Below are positions 9,232 through 16,517 of a stretch of DNA of 64,000 bases, one piece after another (position 1 is the first letter of the stretch; each line of letters begins with the position of its first letter). The notes under the pieces are model-generated. The model was not told where the DNA came from and made no database searches. It was given only the letters and a program-made list of their open reading frames with translations. The translations under genes were made by a program, and so were the position numbers. This stretch comes from Telluribacter humicola (lineage in GTDB: Bacteria > Bacteroidota > Bacteroidia > Cytophagales > Spirosomataceae). The stretch covers positions 62,001 through 126,000 of the forward strand of contig NZ_JAFIQT010000006.1 of assembly GCF_017355935.1 (NCBI RefSeq), written 5' to 3'.

Positions 9232-9672
9232 ATGCTCGTACACCAGATCCTCTCTCAGAAGAGAAACGCTACCATTTGGTCGGTCACACCCGACACCACC
9301 GTGTATGCGGCTCTTGAACTCATGGCTGAAAAAAATATTGGTGCGGTACTGGTACTCCAGGAGAGCAGGCTAGCCGGTATCTTCTCGGAGCGGGACTACG
9401 CCCGGAAGGGGATTCTGAAAGGTAGGGCCTCCCAGCATACCCTTATCAGTGATGTCATGACTGGTGAAGTCATAACCGTTGAGACTGAGCAACGAATAGA
9501 GGAATGTATGCAGATCATGTCAGACCGGCACATCCGGCACCTGCCCGTTACTTTTAAGAGTGAACTGGTTGGTATTATATCTATTAATGATATAGTAACG
9601 GCTATCATCACCGAACAGCGGCACCAGATTCACTCCCTCGAAAACTACATATCGGGCGGTACTTACCAGTAA
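9232..9672 (+). CDS. CBS-domain protein
   Basis: A 146-residue protein made of a tandem pair of CBS domains, which bind adenosine nucleotides or related ligands and act as regulatory modules. The first repeat covers about 8-62 ('VYAALELMAEKNIGAVLVL' then 'GIFSERDYARKGIL') and the second about 75-130 ('IEECMQIMSDRHIRHLPV' then 'GIISINDIVTAII'). There is no fused catalytic domain. It is related to the stand-alone CBS proteins often called inosine-5'-monophosphate dehydrogenase-related, but it has no IMPDH activity domain. Its ATG is preceded by a leader with potential hairpins; the Nudix gene begins 61 nt after its stop with a separate promoter. Confidence 0.88.
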   Translation: MLVHQILSQKRNATIWSVTPDTTVYAALELMAEKNIGAVLVLQESRLAGIFSERDYARKGILKGRASQHTLISDVMTGEVITVETEQRIEECMQIMSDRHIRHLPVTFKSELVGIISINDIVTAIITEQRHQIHSLENYISGGTYQ

Positions 9673-9711
9673 AAATACATGGGGTATCCTACTGAATCTT
9701 ATTCGTTGGGT

Positions 9712-9720
9712 TATATTTGC
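9712..9720 (+). promoter_or_regulatory. -7 promoter element for the Nudix-DUF3822-coaD operon
   Basis: TATATTTGC matches TAnnTTTG exactly. The ATG at 9734 is only 13 nt beyond it, so the transcript would have a very short leader of roughly 7-9 nt. Confidence 0.65.
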
Positions 9721-9733
9721 ACTCCAAAAACGA

Positions 9734-10231
9734 ATGACATCATTGGACCCAGCAAGACAGGAAGTTTTCAGGCTGTACGGGAATCGCCTCCGTACGAGAG
9801 TCTGTGGTATATGCATTATTGATGACCGGCTGTTGATGGTCAGGCATAAAGGTATCGGACCTACCGATACTTTCTGGTGTCCGCCCGGTGGAGGTATTCA
9901 GTTCGGTGAGAATGCGTTGGATGCACTCAGAAGGGAGTTTCTGGAAGAGACAGGGCTGGTCATTGAACCCGGTGAGTTACTTTTTGTTAATGAGTTTATG
10001 CAGCCTCCATTGCATGCCATGGAGCTGTTCTTTACGACCCGGATCGTATCCGGTGATGTAAAGCTGGGAATAGATCCGGAGATGACAGATGGTAACCAGA
10101 TCATCTATGAGGTTAAACTCATGACGATGGAGGAAATTAAGTCATTTCCTCAGAAGGAGGTACACCATATGTTTACGTATTGCAACGCACTGGATGATAT
10201 ATTTCATCTGAAAGGATATTTAGAACATTAA
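9734..10231 (+). CDS. Nudix hydrolase
   Basis: Hydrolyses a nucleoside diphosphate linked to another moiety; the actual substrate cannot be told from sequence. The Nudix box is complete at residues 53-75 (G-x5-E, then REFLEETGL), so the metal-binding glutamates are present. At 165 aa it is a single-domain enzyme. It is the first gene of an apparent operon: 20 nt separate it from the DUF3822 gene, which is followed by coaD 17 nt later. The very short leader from the -7 element at 9712 suggests initiation without a Shine-Dalgarno. Confidence 0.88.
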   Translation: MTSLDPARQEVFRLYGNRLRTRVCGICIIDDRLLMVRHKGIGPTDTFWCPPGGGIQFGENALDALRREFLEETGLVIEPGELLFVNEFMQPPLHAMELFFTTRIVSGDVKLGIDPEMTDGNQIIYEVKLMTMEEIKSFPQKEVHHMFTYCNALDDIFHLKGYLEH

Positions 10232-10251
10232 TACTTAATTATACACCCCCG

Positions 10252-11157
10252 TTGGCACTAATCGAAACCATAGCTAAGGAGATACAGCCCACCGTCAAGG
10301 TGGCTGACGAGTCGTTTGGAGTAAAGGATACGCAGCTTTGTTCGTTAAGTATCGAGATTGACGAGTTGAGGTTCCGCTTCTGTGCGGTTCAGGAAGATAA
10401 CAGGCAATGTCGGTGGCTGGAAGATTATGCATCGGATACCTTTCTCAACCAGGGCGAACTTCTTGAAAAACTCAAGCAGATCTCGGCCGAGCATGCCTTC
10501 CTGAATTCGGATAGCTGGAAAAGCATCAGCGTTACAGTCAATACCAATGCCTTTACCCTGGTACCTGCTCCGCTCTTCAGAAAGGAATATGCGGCTGAGT
10601 ACCTGCATCTGGTATTGGGCAAAAATGTACAACCCGAGGACCGGGTTATGCACCACTACCTAGCCCAGATTGATGCTTACAATGTATTCACGATACCGTC
10701 GGACTGGGCCGAGTGGTTAATGGGGCTGTACCCCTTTCAGACAATCGAGTTTTGTCACCTGACCAGCCCCCTGATTACGGGCGCTCTGGCCAGCCACAAA
10801 GAGTACAACGAACCCCGTATCCTGTCGGCCTGCTTTGAAGAAGAGTACGTGACGCTGCTATTCACCGAGAGTGGCAAACTTATATTCTGCAACCGGTTCA
10901 GGTACAACAATGCGCAGGAGCTGACATACCTTATACTCTTTACCCTGAACCAGATCAATTACCAGCCGGAGAATGTAAAAATGTATCTGTACGGTGAAAT
11001 AACGCCCTACGCAGATACCTTTACCGAACTGGCGCGTTTTATACCTCACCTGCATTTCGGACAGAACCCCGGAGCCCTGGACTATACTGCTAATTTTGAA
11101 GATATACCCGGTCACCGTTACTTTGGGTTGTTGAATACCTGTCTGATGCCCCGCTAA
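10252..11157 (+). CDS. DUF3822 family protein
   Basis: A 301-residue soluble protein of the Bacteroidota DUF3822 family, which has an actin/hexokinase-like fold but no assigned activity. Visible family segments include 'ILSACFEEEYVTLLFTESG' (about residues 188-206) and 'YLYGEITPYAD' near 245. The start is TTG at 10252, preceded by an in-frame sequence without a better codon. It sits directly before coaD, an arrangement I recall as common in Bacteroidota, so a link to coenzyme A synthesis or to a neighbouring RNA methyltransferase seen in other genomes is possible but unproven. Confidence 0.8.
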   Translation: MALIETIAKEIQPTVKVADESFGVKDTQLCSLSIEIDELRFRFCAVQEDNRQCRWLEDYASDTFLNQGELLEKLKQISAEHAFLNSDSWKSISVTVNTNAFTLVPAPLFRKEYAAEYLHLVLGKNVQPEDRVMHHYLAQIDAYNVFTIPSDWAEWLMGLYPFQTIEFCHLTSPLITGALASHKEYNEPRILSACFEEEYVTLLFTESGKLIFCNRFRYNNAQELTYLILFTLNQINYQPENVKMYLYGEITPYADTFTELARFIPHLHFGQNPGALDYTANFEDIPGHRYFGLLNTCLMPR

Positions 11158-11174
11158 CTGTTGTTCTTTATTCC

Positions 11175-11645
11175 ATGAAGAAAATTGCTTTGTTCCCCGG
11201 ATCCTTTGATCCTTTCACCAAAGGCCATGAAGACATTGTCCTGCGCGGATTGAATTTGTTTGACGAGGTAGTGATTGGGATAGGGAAAAACGCCAGTAAG
11301 AAGCGCTACTTCCCGCTGGAGATGATGAAAGAGCTTATAGAGGAGACCTTTTCAAACCAGGAAAATGTCAAAGTAATCGCCTATGAGGATCTGACCGCTC
11401 GAATAGCCCGGGAGGTAGGAGCTAAGTTCCTGCTGAGAGGATTAAGAAATACGACCGACTTTGAATATGAGAATGGTATCTCGCAGGTCAACCGATATGT
11501 ATATGAGGAAATTGAAACCGTTTTTCTGATTACTTCTCCGCAGCTGGCTCCCATCAGCTCGAGTATTATCAGGGATTTGCATCGATACGGGCAGAACGTG
11601 GATGACTTTCTGCCTTACAACTTACCCAAACCAACTATAGCCTAA
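11175..11645 (+). CDS. coaD: Phosphopantetheine adenylyltransferase
   Basis: Transfers AMP from ATP to 4'-phosphopantetheine, giving dephospho-CoA, the fourth step of coenzyme A synthesis. The nucleotidyltransferase motif 'FPGSFDPFTKGHEDI' is at residues 7-21, and the C-terminal 'SSSIIRDLHRYGQNVDDFLP' contains the ISSTxxR-like ATP loop. The length (156 aa) is normal. It is the last gene of the Nudix-DUF3822-coaD unit. Its 3' end overlaps the convergent DUF983 gene by 11 bp. Confidence 0.96.
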   Translation: MKKIALFPGSFDPFTKGHEDIVLRGLNLFDEVVIGIGKNASKKRYFPLEMMKELIEETFSNQENVKVIAYEDLTARIAREVGAKFLLRGLRNTTDFEYENGISQVNRYVYEEIETVFLITSPQLAPISSSIIRDLHRYGQNVDDFLPYNLPKPTIA

Positions 11646-12045
11646 CTACATCAGGTTTATTGTTCCGGGCCTTCTGCCGGTTGTACCGTACGAATATATT
11701 GATCCAGATCAGGCGTGCGGTACGAAAAGATACCGGCAGTAAAAAAACGAACGCTGGTAGAAGTACGTAAAGAACCCGAAGTTCGTCAAAGCCAAGTAGC
11801 ACTACAAACAGCACAAAGGTAACTACGGTCAGGGCCGTAGATAAAGCATAGCTGATGTACATGGAGCCGATGTAAAAGCCGGGCTCCCTTGTAAAGTTCT
11901 CGTTGCAGTGCTGGCAGCGGTCATGGAGCTTATCAAAGTTCCGGAGGTCGTACGGGTTGTGAGTCTGGAAGAAATCGCCTTCGTGACACCGGGGACACTT
12001 GTTAGCCAGGATGCTATAGATCTTGGTTCCTTTGAGCAGTGGCAT
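11635..12045 (-). CDS. DUF983 family small membrane protein with zinc-ribbon-like cysteines
   Basis: A 136-residue protein with two CxxC pairs near the N-terminus (CPRC about residue 18 and CQHC about residue 43), likely a small metal-binding knuckle. Two hydrophobic segments follow (about 58-80 and 84-106, 'ALSTALTVVTFVLFVVLLGF' and 'VLYVLLPAFVFLLPVSF'), so it is probably anchored in the inner membrane. This layout is that of DUF983 proteins, whose function is unknown. Downstream of trxA on the same strand with 55 nt between them; 11 bp of antisense overlap with coaD. Confidence 0.82.
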   Translation of the reverse strand: MPLLKGTKIYSILANKCPRCHEGDFFQTHNPYDLRNFDKLHDRCQHCNENFTREPGFYIGSMYISYALSTALTVVTFVLFVVLLGFDELRVLYVLLPAFVFLLPVSFRTARLIWINIFVRYNRQKARNNKPDVVRL

Positions 12046-12091
12046 TGTAAATTACAGAGAGAGGAAAGGTAGTACGGAAAAAATGTAAATG

Positions 12092-12117
12092 AGGTAGCTA
12101 TCAGGATGTAGCTACCT
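12092..12117 (-). terminator. Hairpin across the trxA stop codon
   Basis: A perfect 9-bp inverted repeat (AGGTAGCTA 12092-12100, TAGCTACCT 12109-12117) with an 8-nt loop covers the last codons and TGA of trxA on the minus strand. A T-rich stretch (rc of about 12077-12084) follows after a short gap, so termination may be partial. Confidence 0.5.
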
Positions 12118-12403
12118 TTTGTATGACCTGGTTAAGCTGCCTGGCATCCATATAGCCTGACTGTCTCCACTTGATCTGTCCCTTCTGGAATATCATCAGG
12201 GTAGGTACTCCCTGAATACGATACTGAGCCGCCGCTTTGGGATTCTTATCTACGTCGACTTTGAGGATACGGATTTTGTCTCCCCACTGCTTCTGAAGAT
12301 TCTCCAGTACGGGCTTCATCATCTTACAGGGACCGCACCATTCCGCAAAAAAATCAACCAGAACAGGCTGATCGGATTCTATAATTTCTTTGAAGTTTGA
12401 CAT
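12101..12403 (-). CDS. trxA: Thioredoxin
   Basis: Cytoplasmic disulfide reductase that passes electrons from thioredoxin reductase to target proteins. The active site WCGPC lies at residues 22-26 and the cis-proline segment 'QGVPTLMIF' follows; there is no signal peptide. At 100 aa it is a standard single-domain thioredoxin. The preceding Asp/Lys pattern ([13 protein letters not shown]) is typical. It is followed by a hairpin across its stop and then by the DUF983 gene on the same strand. Confidence 0.94.
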   Translation of the reverse strand: MSNFKEIIESDQPVLVDFFAEWCGPCKMMKPVLENLQKQWGDKIRILKVDVDKNPKAAAQYRIQGVPTLMIFQKGQIKWRQSGYMDARQLNQVIQKVATS

Positions 12404-12493
12404 ATCTGTTGTAGTTTATATTTATCTATCTCTTTATTTATAACAACAGATAGCTCCCTTTTGTGCACCTCCAGCCCTAAAAATGGAGTACTA

Positions 12494-13186
12494 CTACAGG
12501 CGTTCCGTAACGTTTTGCATTTTCATCAGACATTCCACGACGTATCGGATCGAGCTATATGAGTTGACTAGTACCGACTGAGACTCACGCGGCGACAGCC
12601 ATTCCAGCTTTTCAATATCTTCTTCGGCCTGTGGTACCATCTTCGCATCGTCGGTGCAGTCAAGCAGGTACCACTTGGTACGCTTCAGGATACGACTGTT
12701 GTTGAAGGTATACGTATGCCAGGTAGTACAGATCCGGTCACGCAGTACGGCCTTTACTCCGGTTTCCTCTTCTATTTCCCGAATAGCAGCATCCCGTGAT
12801 TTTTCGCCTTTGTCCAGCTTACCTTTAGGTAGGTCCCACTTTTTGCGGCGGTACATGAGCAACCACTTGTCTTTCTTTACGACTACTCCACCCGCAGCCT
12901 TTATTACTTTAAACAGTCCCTTAATCTTTTCGACTACACCTGCTTTGTCGCGGGTAGCCATCGTGATGGATAAAAGCTCATCCGGCGGCGCGGTCTGTAG
13001 TATCTCGATGATCTGCAAGGCTACTGTACTGGTCGTGTTGAGCAATAGTACGTGTCCGGTCAGGTACACAGAGCGTAGTTTAGTAAGACGAATATCAATG
13101 ATATGGTCAAAATGGGAAGTATCCGACTGGTTAAGTTCGTTGGTACGAACAATAGTCACCGGGCGGTCATCAAAAAATATAATCAT
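12494..13186 (-). CDS. Nudix hydrolase with N-terminal extension
   Basis: A 230-residue Nudix protein. The box is intact at residues 122-144 (G-x5-E then REIEEETGV), after 'KWDLPKGKLDKGE'. The first ~95 residues form a separate extension with no family I recognise. Substrate is unknown; family members with this C-terminal pattern act on dinucleoside polyphosphates or sugar nucleotides. The frame is open up to TTG at 13213, but that codon overlaps a -7 promoter element, so I take ATG at 13186. The gene is divergent from the CNNM/HlyC gene. Confidence 0.87.
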   Translation of the reverse strand: MIIFFDDRPVTIVRTNELNQSDTSHFDHIIDIRLTKLRSVYLTGHVLLLNTTSTVALQIIEILQTAPPDELLSITMATRDKAGVVEKIKGLFKVIKAAGGVVVKKDKWLLMYRRKKWDLPKGKLDKGEKSRDAAIREIEEETGVKAVLRDRICTTWHTYTFNNSRILKRTKWYLLDCTDDAKMVPQAEEDIEKLEWLSPRESQSVLVNSYSSIRYVVECLMKMQNVTERL

Positions 13187-13210
13187 GTATGAAGCAGGGG
13201 TTGCGGTTGA

Positions 13211-13218
13211 CAAAATTA
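13211..13218 (-). promoter_or_regulatory. -7 promoter element for the Nudix gene
   Basis: On the minus strand this reads TAATTTTG, an exact TAnnTTTG match, 24 nt before the ATG at 13186. It covers the upstream in-frame TTG (13211-13213), which supports the shorter reading frame. Confidence 0.55.
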
Positions 13219-13254
13219 AGTAAAGAGTTTATCTTAGACAGTAAGTATTATTGA

Positions 13255-13263
13255 TAAATTTGC
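13255..13263 (+). promoter_or_regulatory. -7 promoter element for the CNNM/HlyC-pyrE operon
   Basis: TAAATTTGC matches the consensus exactly and lies 22 nt before the TTG start at 13286. An ATG at 13278 lies between them but reads into a stop after five codons. Confidence 0.65.
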
Positions 13264-13285
13264 ACCGACATCAATCCATGATTAC

Positions 13286-14590
13286 TTGGAACTAATTATC
13301 ATATTCATATTGGTGCTCCTCAACGGCGTTTTTTCGATGTCGGAGATTGCACTGGTATCTTCCCGAAAGTCCCGCCTTGAGGCTTACCTGCGCAATGGGA
13401 ACAAGAAAGCCAAAGCAGCTCTGGACTTAGCCAATTCCCCTAACCGGTTCCTTTCCACTGTTCAGATAGGTATAACACTGATCGGTATCCTGACCGGTGT
13501 TTACAGTGGTGATAAACTTACTTCCGACCTGGAGGCTTCTCTGGCATCAGTTCCCTTATTACGTCCATATAGTCACCCGATGGCCGTGACACTGGTGGTA
13601 CTACTGATTACGTACCTGTCGCTGGTACTGGGCGAACTGGTACCTAAGCGGATCGGAATGGCCAAGCCGGAGATCATAGCCATGAGCCTGGCCAAGCCCA
13701 TGAATATTCTCTCTAAGATAACTATGCCGTTCATCGCTCTGCTGAGCTTTTCAAACGACCTGATCATCCGGATCCTGAATATTAAGCCCAGCGAGAACTC
13801 GGTGACCGAGGAAGAAATCAAGAGCCTGATCCAGGAAGGTACCACCGGAGGTGTATTTGAAGAAATTGAACAGGAGATTGTACATAACGTGTTTCAGCTG
13901 GGTGATCGCCGAGTAACCTCGCTGATGACCAACCGGCAGGAGATCGTGTGGCTCGATATCGAGGACAGTGTAGAAGTCAATAAAGCCAAGGTCTATGAAA
14001 CCAAGCATGCGATTTACCTTTTGTGTCGCGAAACCGTAGATGATGTATTGGGACTAATCTACATTAAAGATCTTATCGGTGATAATATTGACGAAAATCT
14101 GGCCAATCTGAATGCTATTAAGCGGGAAGCCCTGTTTTTGCCCGAAAATAACCGAGCGTATCAGGCTCTGGAGCGGTTCAAGGACCAGCGTGTCTATTTT
14201 GGTGTTATCGTTGATGAATACGGCGGGGTGCAGGGCGTAGTGACTATGTATGATATTATGGATGTGCTTGTAGGGGATTTATCCGAAGCCGATGAGTTTG
14301 AAGCTGAAATCATCCAGCGTGAAGATGGCAGTTACCTGATCGACGCACAACTCGCTTTTGATGACTTCCTGCACTACTTTGATATTACCCTGCCGGAAGC
14401 CGAGCGTAAGGAGCTGGTTGGATTTAATACATTAGGGGGCTTTGTATTACATGTGCTGGAAGATATTCCAGTAACGGGGGAGAAGTTCCGTTGGAAACAG
14501 TTTGGCTTCGAGGTGATTGATATGGACAAAAGCCGTATTGATAAGCTATTAATAACAGTATATAAAGACGTAGATACCCGCGAAAAGTAA
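13286..14590 (+). CDS. CNNM/HlyC-CorC family membrane protein
   Basis: Integral membrane protein of the family once called hemolysins, now linked to Mg2+/Co2+ transport or homeostasis. An N-terminal DUF21/CNNM domain of about four hydrophobic segments (residues 1-165, for example 'LTIILVLLNGVFSMSE'-like start and 'VTLVVLLITYLSLVLGEL') is followed by a pair of CBS domains (about 195-325; 'VTSLMTNRQEIVWL', 'VDEYGGVQGVVTMYDIM') and a CorC_HlyC domain at the C-terminus (about 345-430). Start is TTG at 13286; the near ATG at 13278 is out of use. Its stop overlaps the ATG of pyrE by one base, so the two are translated from one mRNA. Confidence 0.9.
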   Translation: MELIIIFILVLLNGVFSMSEIALVSSRKSRLEAYLRNGNKKAKAALDLANSPNRFLSTVQIGITLIGILTGVYSGDKLTSDLEASLASVPLLRPYSHPMAVTLVVLLITYLSLVLGELVPKRIGMAKPEIIAMSLAKPMNILSKITMPFIALLSFSNDLIIRILNIKPSENSVTEEEIKSLIQEGTTGGVFEEIEQEIVHNVFQLGDRRVTSLMTNRQEIVWLDIEDSVEVNKAKVYETKHAIYLLCRETVDDVLGLIYIKDLIGDNIDENLANLNAIKREALFLPENNRAYQALERFKDQRVYFGVIVDEYGGVQGVVTMYDIMDVLVGDLSEADEFEAEIIQREDGSYLIDAQLAFDDFLHYFDITLPEAERKELVGFNTLGGFVLHVLEDIPVTGEKFRWKQFGFEVIDMDKSRIDKLLITVYKDVDTREK

Positions 14591-15243
14591 TGAGCGAAAC
14601 CCAAGAAACCGTGGCCCGGAAAGTAGCCGAAATGCTTCTGGATGCTAAAGCTATCAAACTTAGCCCTGATCAACCTTTTCAGTGGAGTTCCGGCTGGATG
14701 TCACCTATCTATTGTGATAATCGTGTGGCCCTGTCGTACCCCGACATTCGTACCTATATCAAGGAGGCACTGGCCGATCTGGTACGTAACAACTACCCCG
14801 AGGCGGAGGCCATAGCCGGCGTAGCTACGGCCGGTATAGCACAGGGAGCCCTGGTAGCTGATCTGCTGGATCTGCCCTTTGCTTATGTGCGCCCTGAGCC
14901 CAAGAAGCACGGTATGGGTAATCAGATAGAAGGCCGCCTGGAGAAAGGACAAAAAGTAGTACTGATGGAAGACCTGATCTCGACGGGAGGTAGCTCGCTG
15001 AAAGTAGTGGATGCCCTGCATCAGGCGGGAGTAGAGGTAGTAGGCATGATCGCCATCTTTACCTATGGATTTGATACGGCAGTTGCTAATTTTAAAGATA
15101 AAGGCGTTTCGTATAGTGTACTCAGTACGTACAACTACCTCATTGAAGCGGCTCTGGATAAGAAGTATATTACTGAAGACCAACTACTCAACCTCACTGA
15201 CTGGCGGAAAGCGCCGGATACCTGGGGACGGATAGCTGGTTAA
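14590..15243 (+). CDS. pyrE: Orotate phosphoribosyltransferase
   Basis: Converts orotate and PRPP to orotidine 5'-phosphate in pyrimidine synthesis. The PRPP-binding signature 'VVLMEDLISTGGSS' lies at about residues 121-134, and the catalytic loop 'RPEPKKHGMGNQIEG' precedes it. The N-terminal 'FQWSSGWMSPIYCDNR' is typical. The length (217 aa) is normal. The ATG overlaps the stop of the CNNM gene (TAATG). No other pyrimidine genes are nearby. A strong bidirectional terminator follows. Confidence 0.96.
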   Translation: MSETQETVARKVAEMLLDAKAIKLSPDQPFQWSSGWMSPIYCDNRVALSYPDIRTYIKEALADLVRNNYPEAEAIAGVATAGIAQGALVADLLDLPFAYVRPEPKKHGMGNQIEGRLEKGQKVVLMEDLISTGGSSLKVVDALHQAGVEVVGMIAIFTYGFDTAVANFKDKGVSYSVLSTYNYLIEAALDKKYITEDQLLNLTDWRKAPDTWGRIAG

Positions 15244-15270
15244 AGTACCGCTACGAGTTTGTTAGCCTAT

Positions 15271-15313
15271 AAGCGATAAAGGCCTGAGCGTGATGCTCAG
15301 GTCTTTATCGCTT
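15271..15313. terminator. Bidirectional terminator between pyrE and aldo/keto reductase
   Basis: Long inverted repeat with arms 15271-15289 and 15295-15313 (AAGCGATAAAG...CCTGAGC against GCTCAGG...CTTTATCGCTT), one internal G/T mismatch and a 5-nt loop. It sits between two convergent genes and can serve both. Confidence 0.85.
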
Positions 15314-15329
15314 TATAATGTAGTCGATG

Positions 15330-16352
15330 TTACTTTCGGTGGTTGTCCAGGCTGAAGTACATACTACCAAAGGCATTTTCTTTGACCCCATCGGAGCTGA
15401 GGAAGTCATGCGGAAAGCCCATCTCAATCTTACTGATATCATTAAGTTTCTGCATATGCTCATCCGGTATCTGGAACGACAGACAACCCAGGGAGTCATT
15501 GAGTTGGGTAGTAGTACGGGCTCCGATGATAGGAACCATAACCTGATCGCGCTGACGAGTCCAGTTGATAGCTACCTGAGCCGGTGTTACGCCCAGTTCG
15601 GTGGCTATATCTACAACCGCCTGAGCAATAGCCATACTTTGATCTCTCCTGCGTGCGCTGCCTTCAGTAATCCGGCCGGTTTCACCTTTCAGGTACTTGC
15701 CGGTCAATACTCCACCCCCAATAGCTCCCCAGGGCGTCACGGCCAGATCCAATGCTTTGGCCATGGGTAACAGATCACGCTCAGGAGTACGCTGGATCAG
15801 TGAGTACTCTATCTGTAGGGCTACAAAGGGAGACCATCCGCGGAAGTCGGCAATAGTGTTGGCTTGTGCTACGACCCAGGCCGGTGTATCTGAGATACCA
15901 ATGTAATGTACCAGTCCCTGACTTACCAGGTCATCCAGGGCGCGCATAACTTCCTCAACGGGCGTGGTAAAGTCCCACATATGCAACCACAGAAGATCCA
16001 GATAAGGTGTTTTAAGCCGTTTGAGGCTTTCCTGTACCGAACGGACCAGGTTTTTGCGATGGTTGCCCGCAAAGTTGAGGTCGTTGTTTCGGTCTTTGAG
16101 GGTGTACTTGGTAGCTAGTACCCAATGGTCGCGATCCGCTTCAATAAAATCACCCAGGAATCGCTCCGAAGTACCTCCGGTGTAGAAGTTAGCAGTGTCA
16201 ATAAAGTTACCTCCGGCATTACCGAATGCTTCAAACATTCGGAGGCTTTCCTCCTGGTCGGCACCCCAGCCCCATTCAGTACCGAAGGTCATCGTTCCCA
16301 GGCAAAGTTCCGACACTTTCAATCCGGAACGGCCAAGTAGCTTATATCTCAT
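15330..16352 (-). CDS. Aldo/keto reductase
   Basis: NADPH-dependent oxidoreductase with a TIM-barrel fold. The catalytic tetrad is visible: Asp and Tyr in 'NFIDTANFYTGG' (about residues 50-61), Lys in 'VLATKYTL' (about 80-87) and His in 'LLWLHMWDF' (about 123-131). The C-terminal cofactor segment 'VPIIGARTTTQLNDSLG' is present. At 340 aa it resembles the YhdN/YajO-type bacterial reductases; the natural substrate is unknown. A five-unit AGT repeat lies 11-25 nt upstream of the ATG. It stands alone. Confidence 0.92.
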   Translation of the reverse strand: MRYKLLGRSGLKVSELCLGTMTFGTEWGWGADQEESLRMFEAFGNAGGNFIDTANFYTGGTSERFLGDFIEADRDHWVLATKYTLKDRNNDLNFAGNHRKNLVRSVQESLKRLKTPYLDLLWLHMWDFTTPVEEVMRALDDLVSQGLVHYIGISDTPAWVVAQANTIADFRGWSPFVALQIEYSLIQRTPERDLLPMAKALDLAVTPWGAIGGGVLTGKYLKGETGRITEGSARRRDQSMAIAQAVVDIATELGVTPAQVAINWTRQRDQVMVPIIGARTTTQLNDSLGCLSFQIPDEHMQKLNDISKIEMGFPHDFLSSDGVKENAFGSMYFSLDNHRK

Positions 16353-16362
16353 AAGAAGTTAA

Positions 16363-16377
16363 AGTAGTAGTAGTAGT
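16363..16377. repeat. Short AGT triplet repeat (5 units)
   Basis: Five perfect AGT units directly upstream of the aldo/keto reductase start (minus strand reads ACT). It is short and triplet-based, so changes in copy number would alter leader spacing but not a reading frame. Confidence 0.7.
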
Positions 16378-16517
16378 AAAAGAAGATTTCTCCACAGTTA
16401 ACAGATCAACCCCGGAAGTAGTTTGTTAATTTTATTTTCAAACGGTAAGTTAAGTTGTCATAGACGCCAAATGTGGTTATATTGGATGAAATTTCCGTTA
16501 AAGTTTTGGCCTAACCC

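Noticed and set aside
12654-13223. A 189-codon plus-strand open frame
   Set aside because: Antisense to the Nudix gene whose Nudix box is intact; Ser/Arg-rich composition typical of shadow frames.
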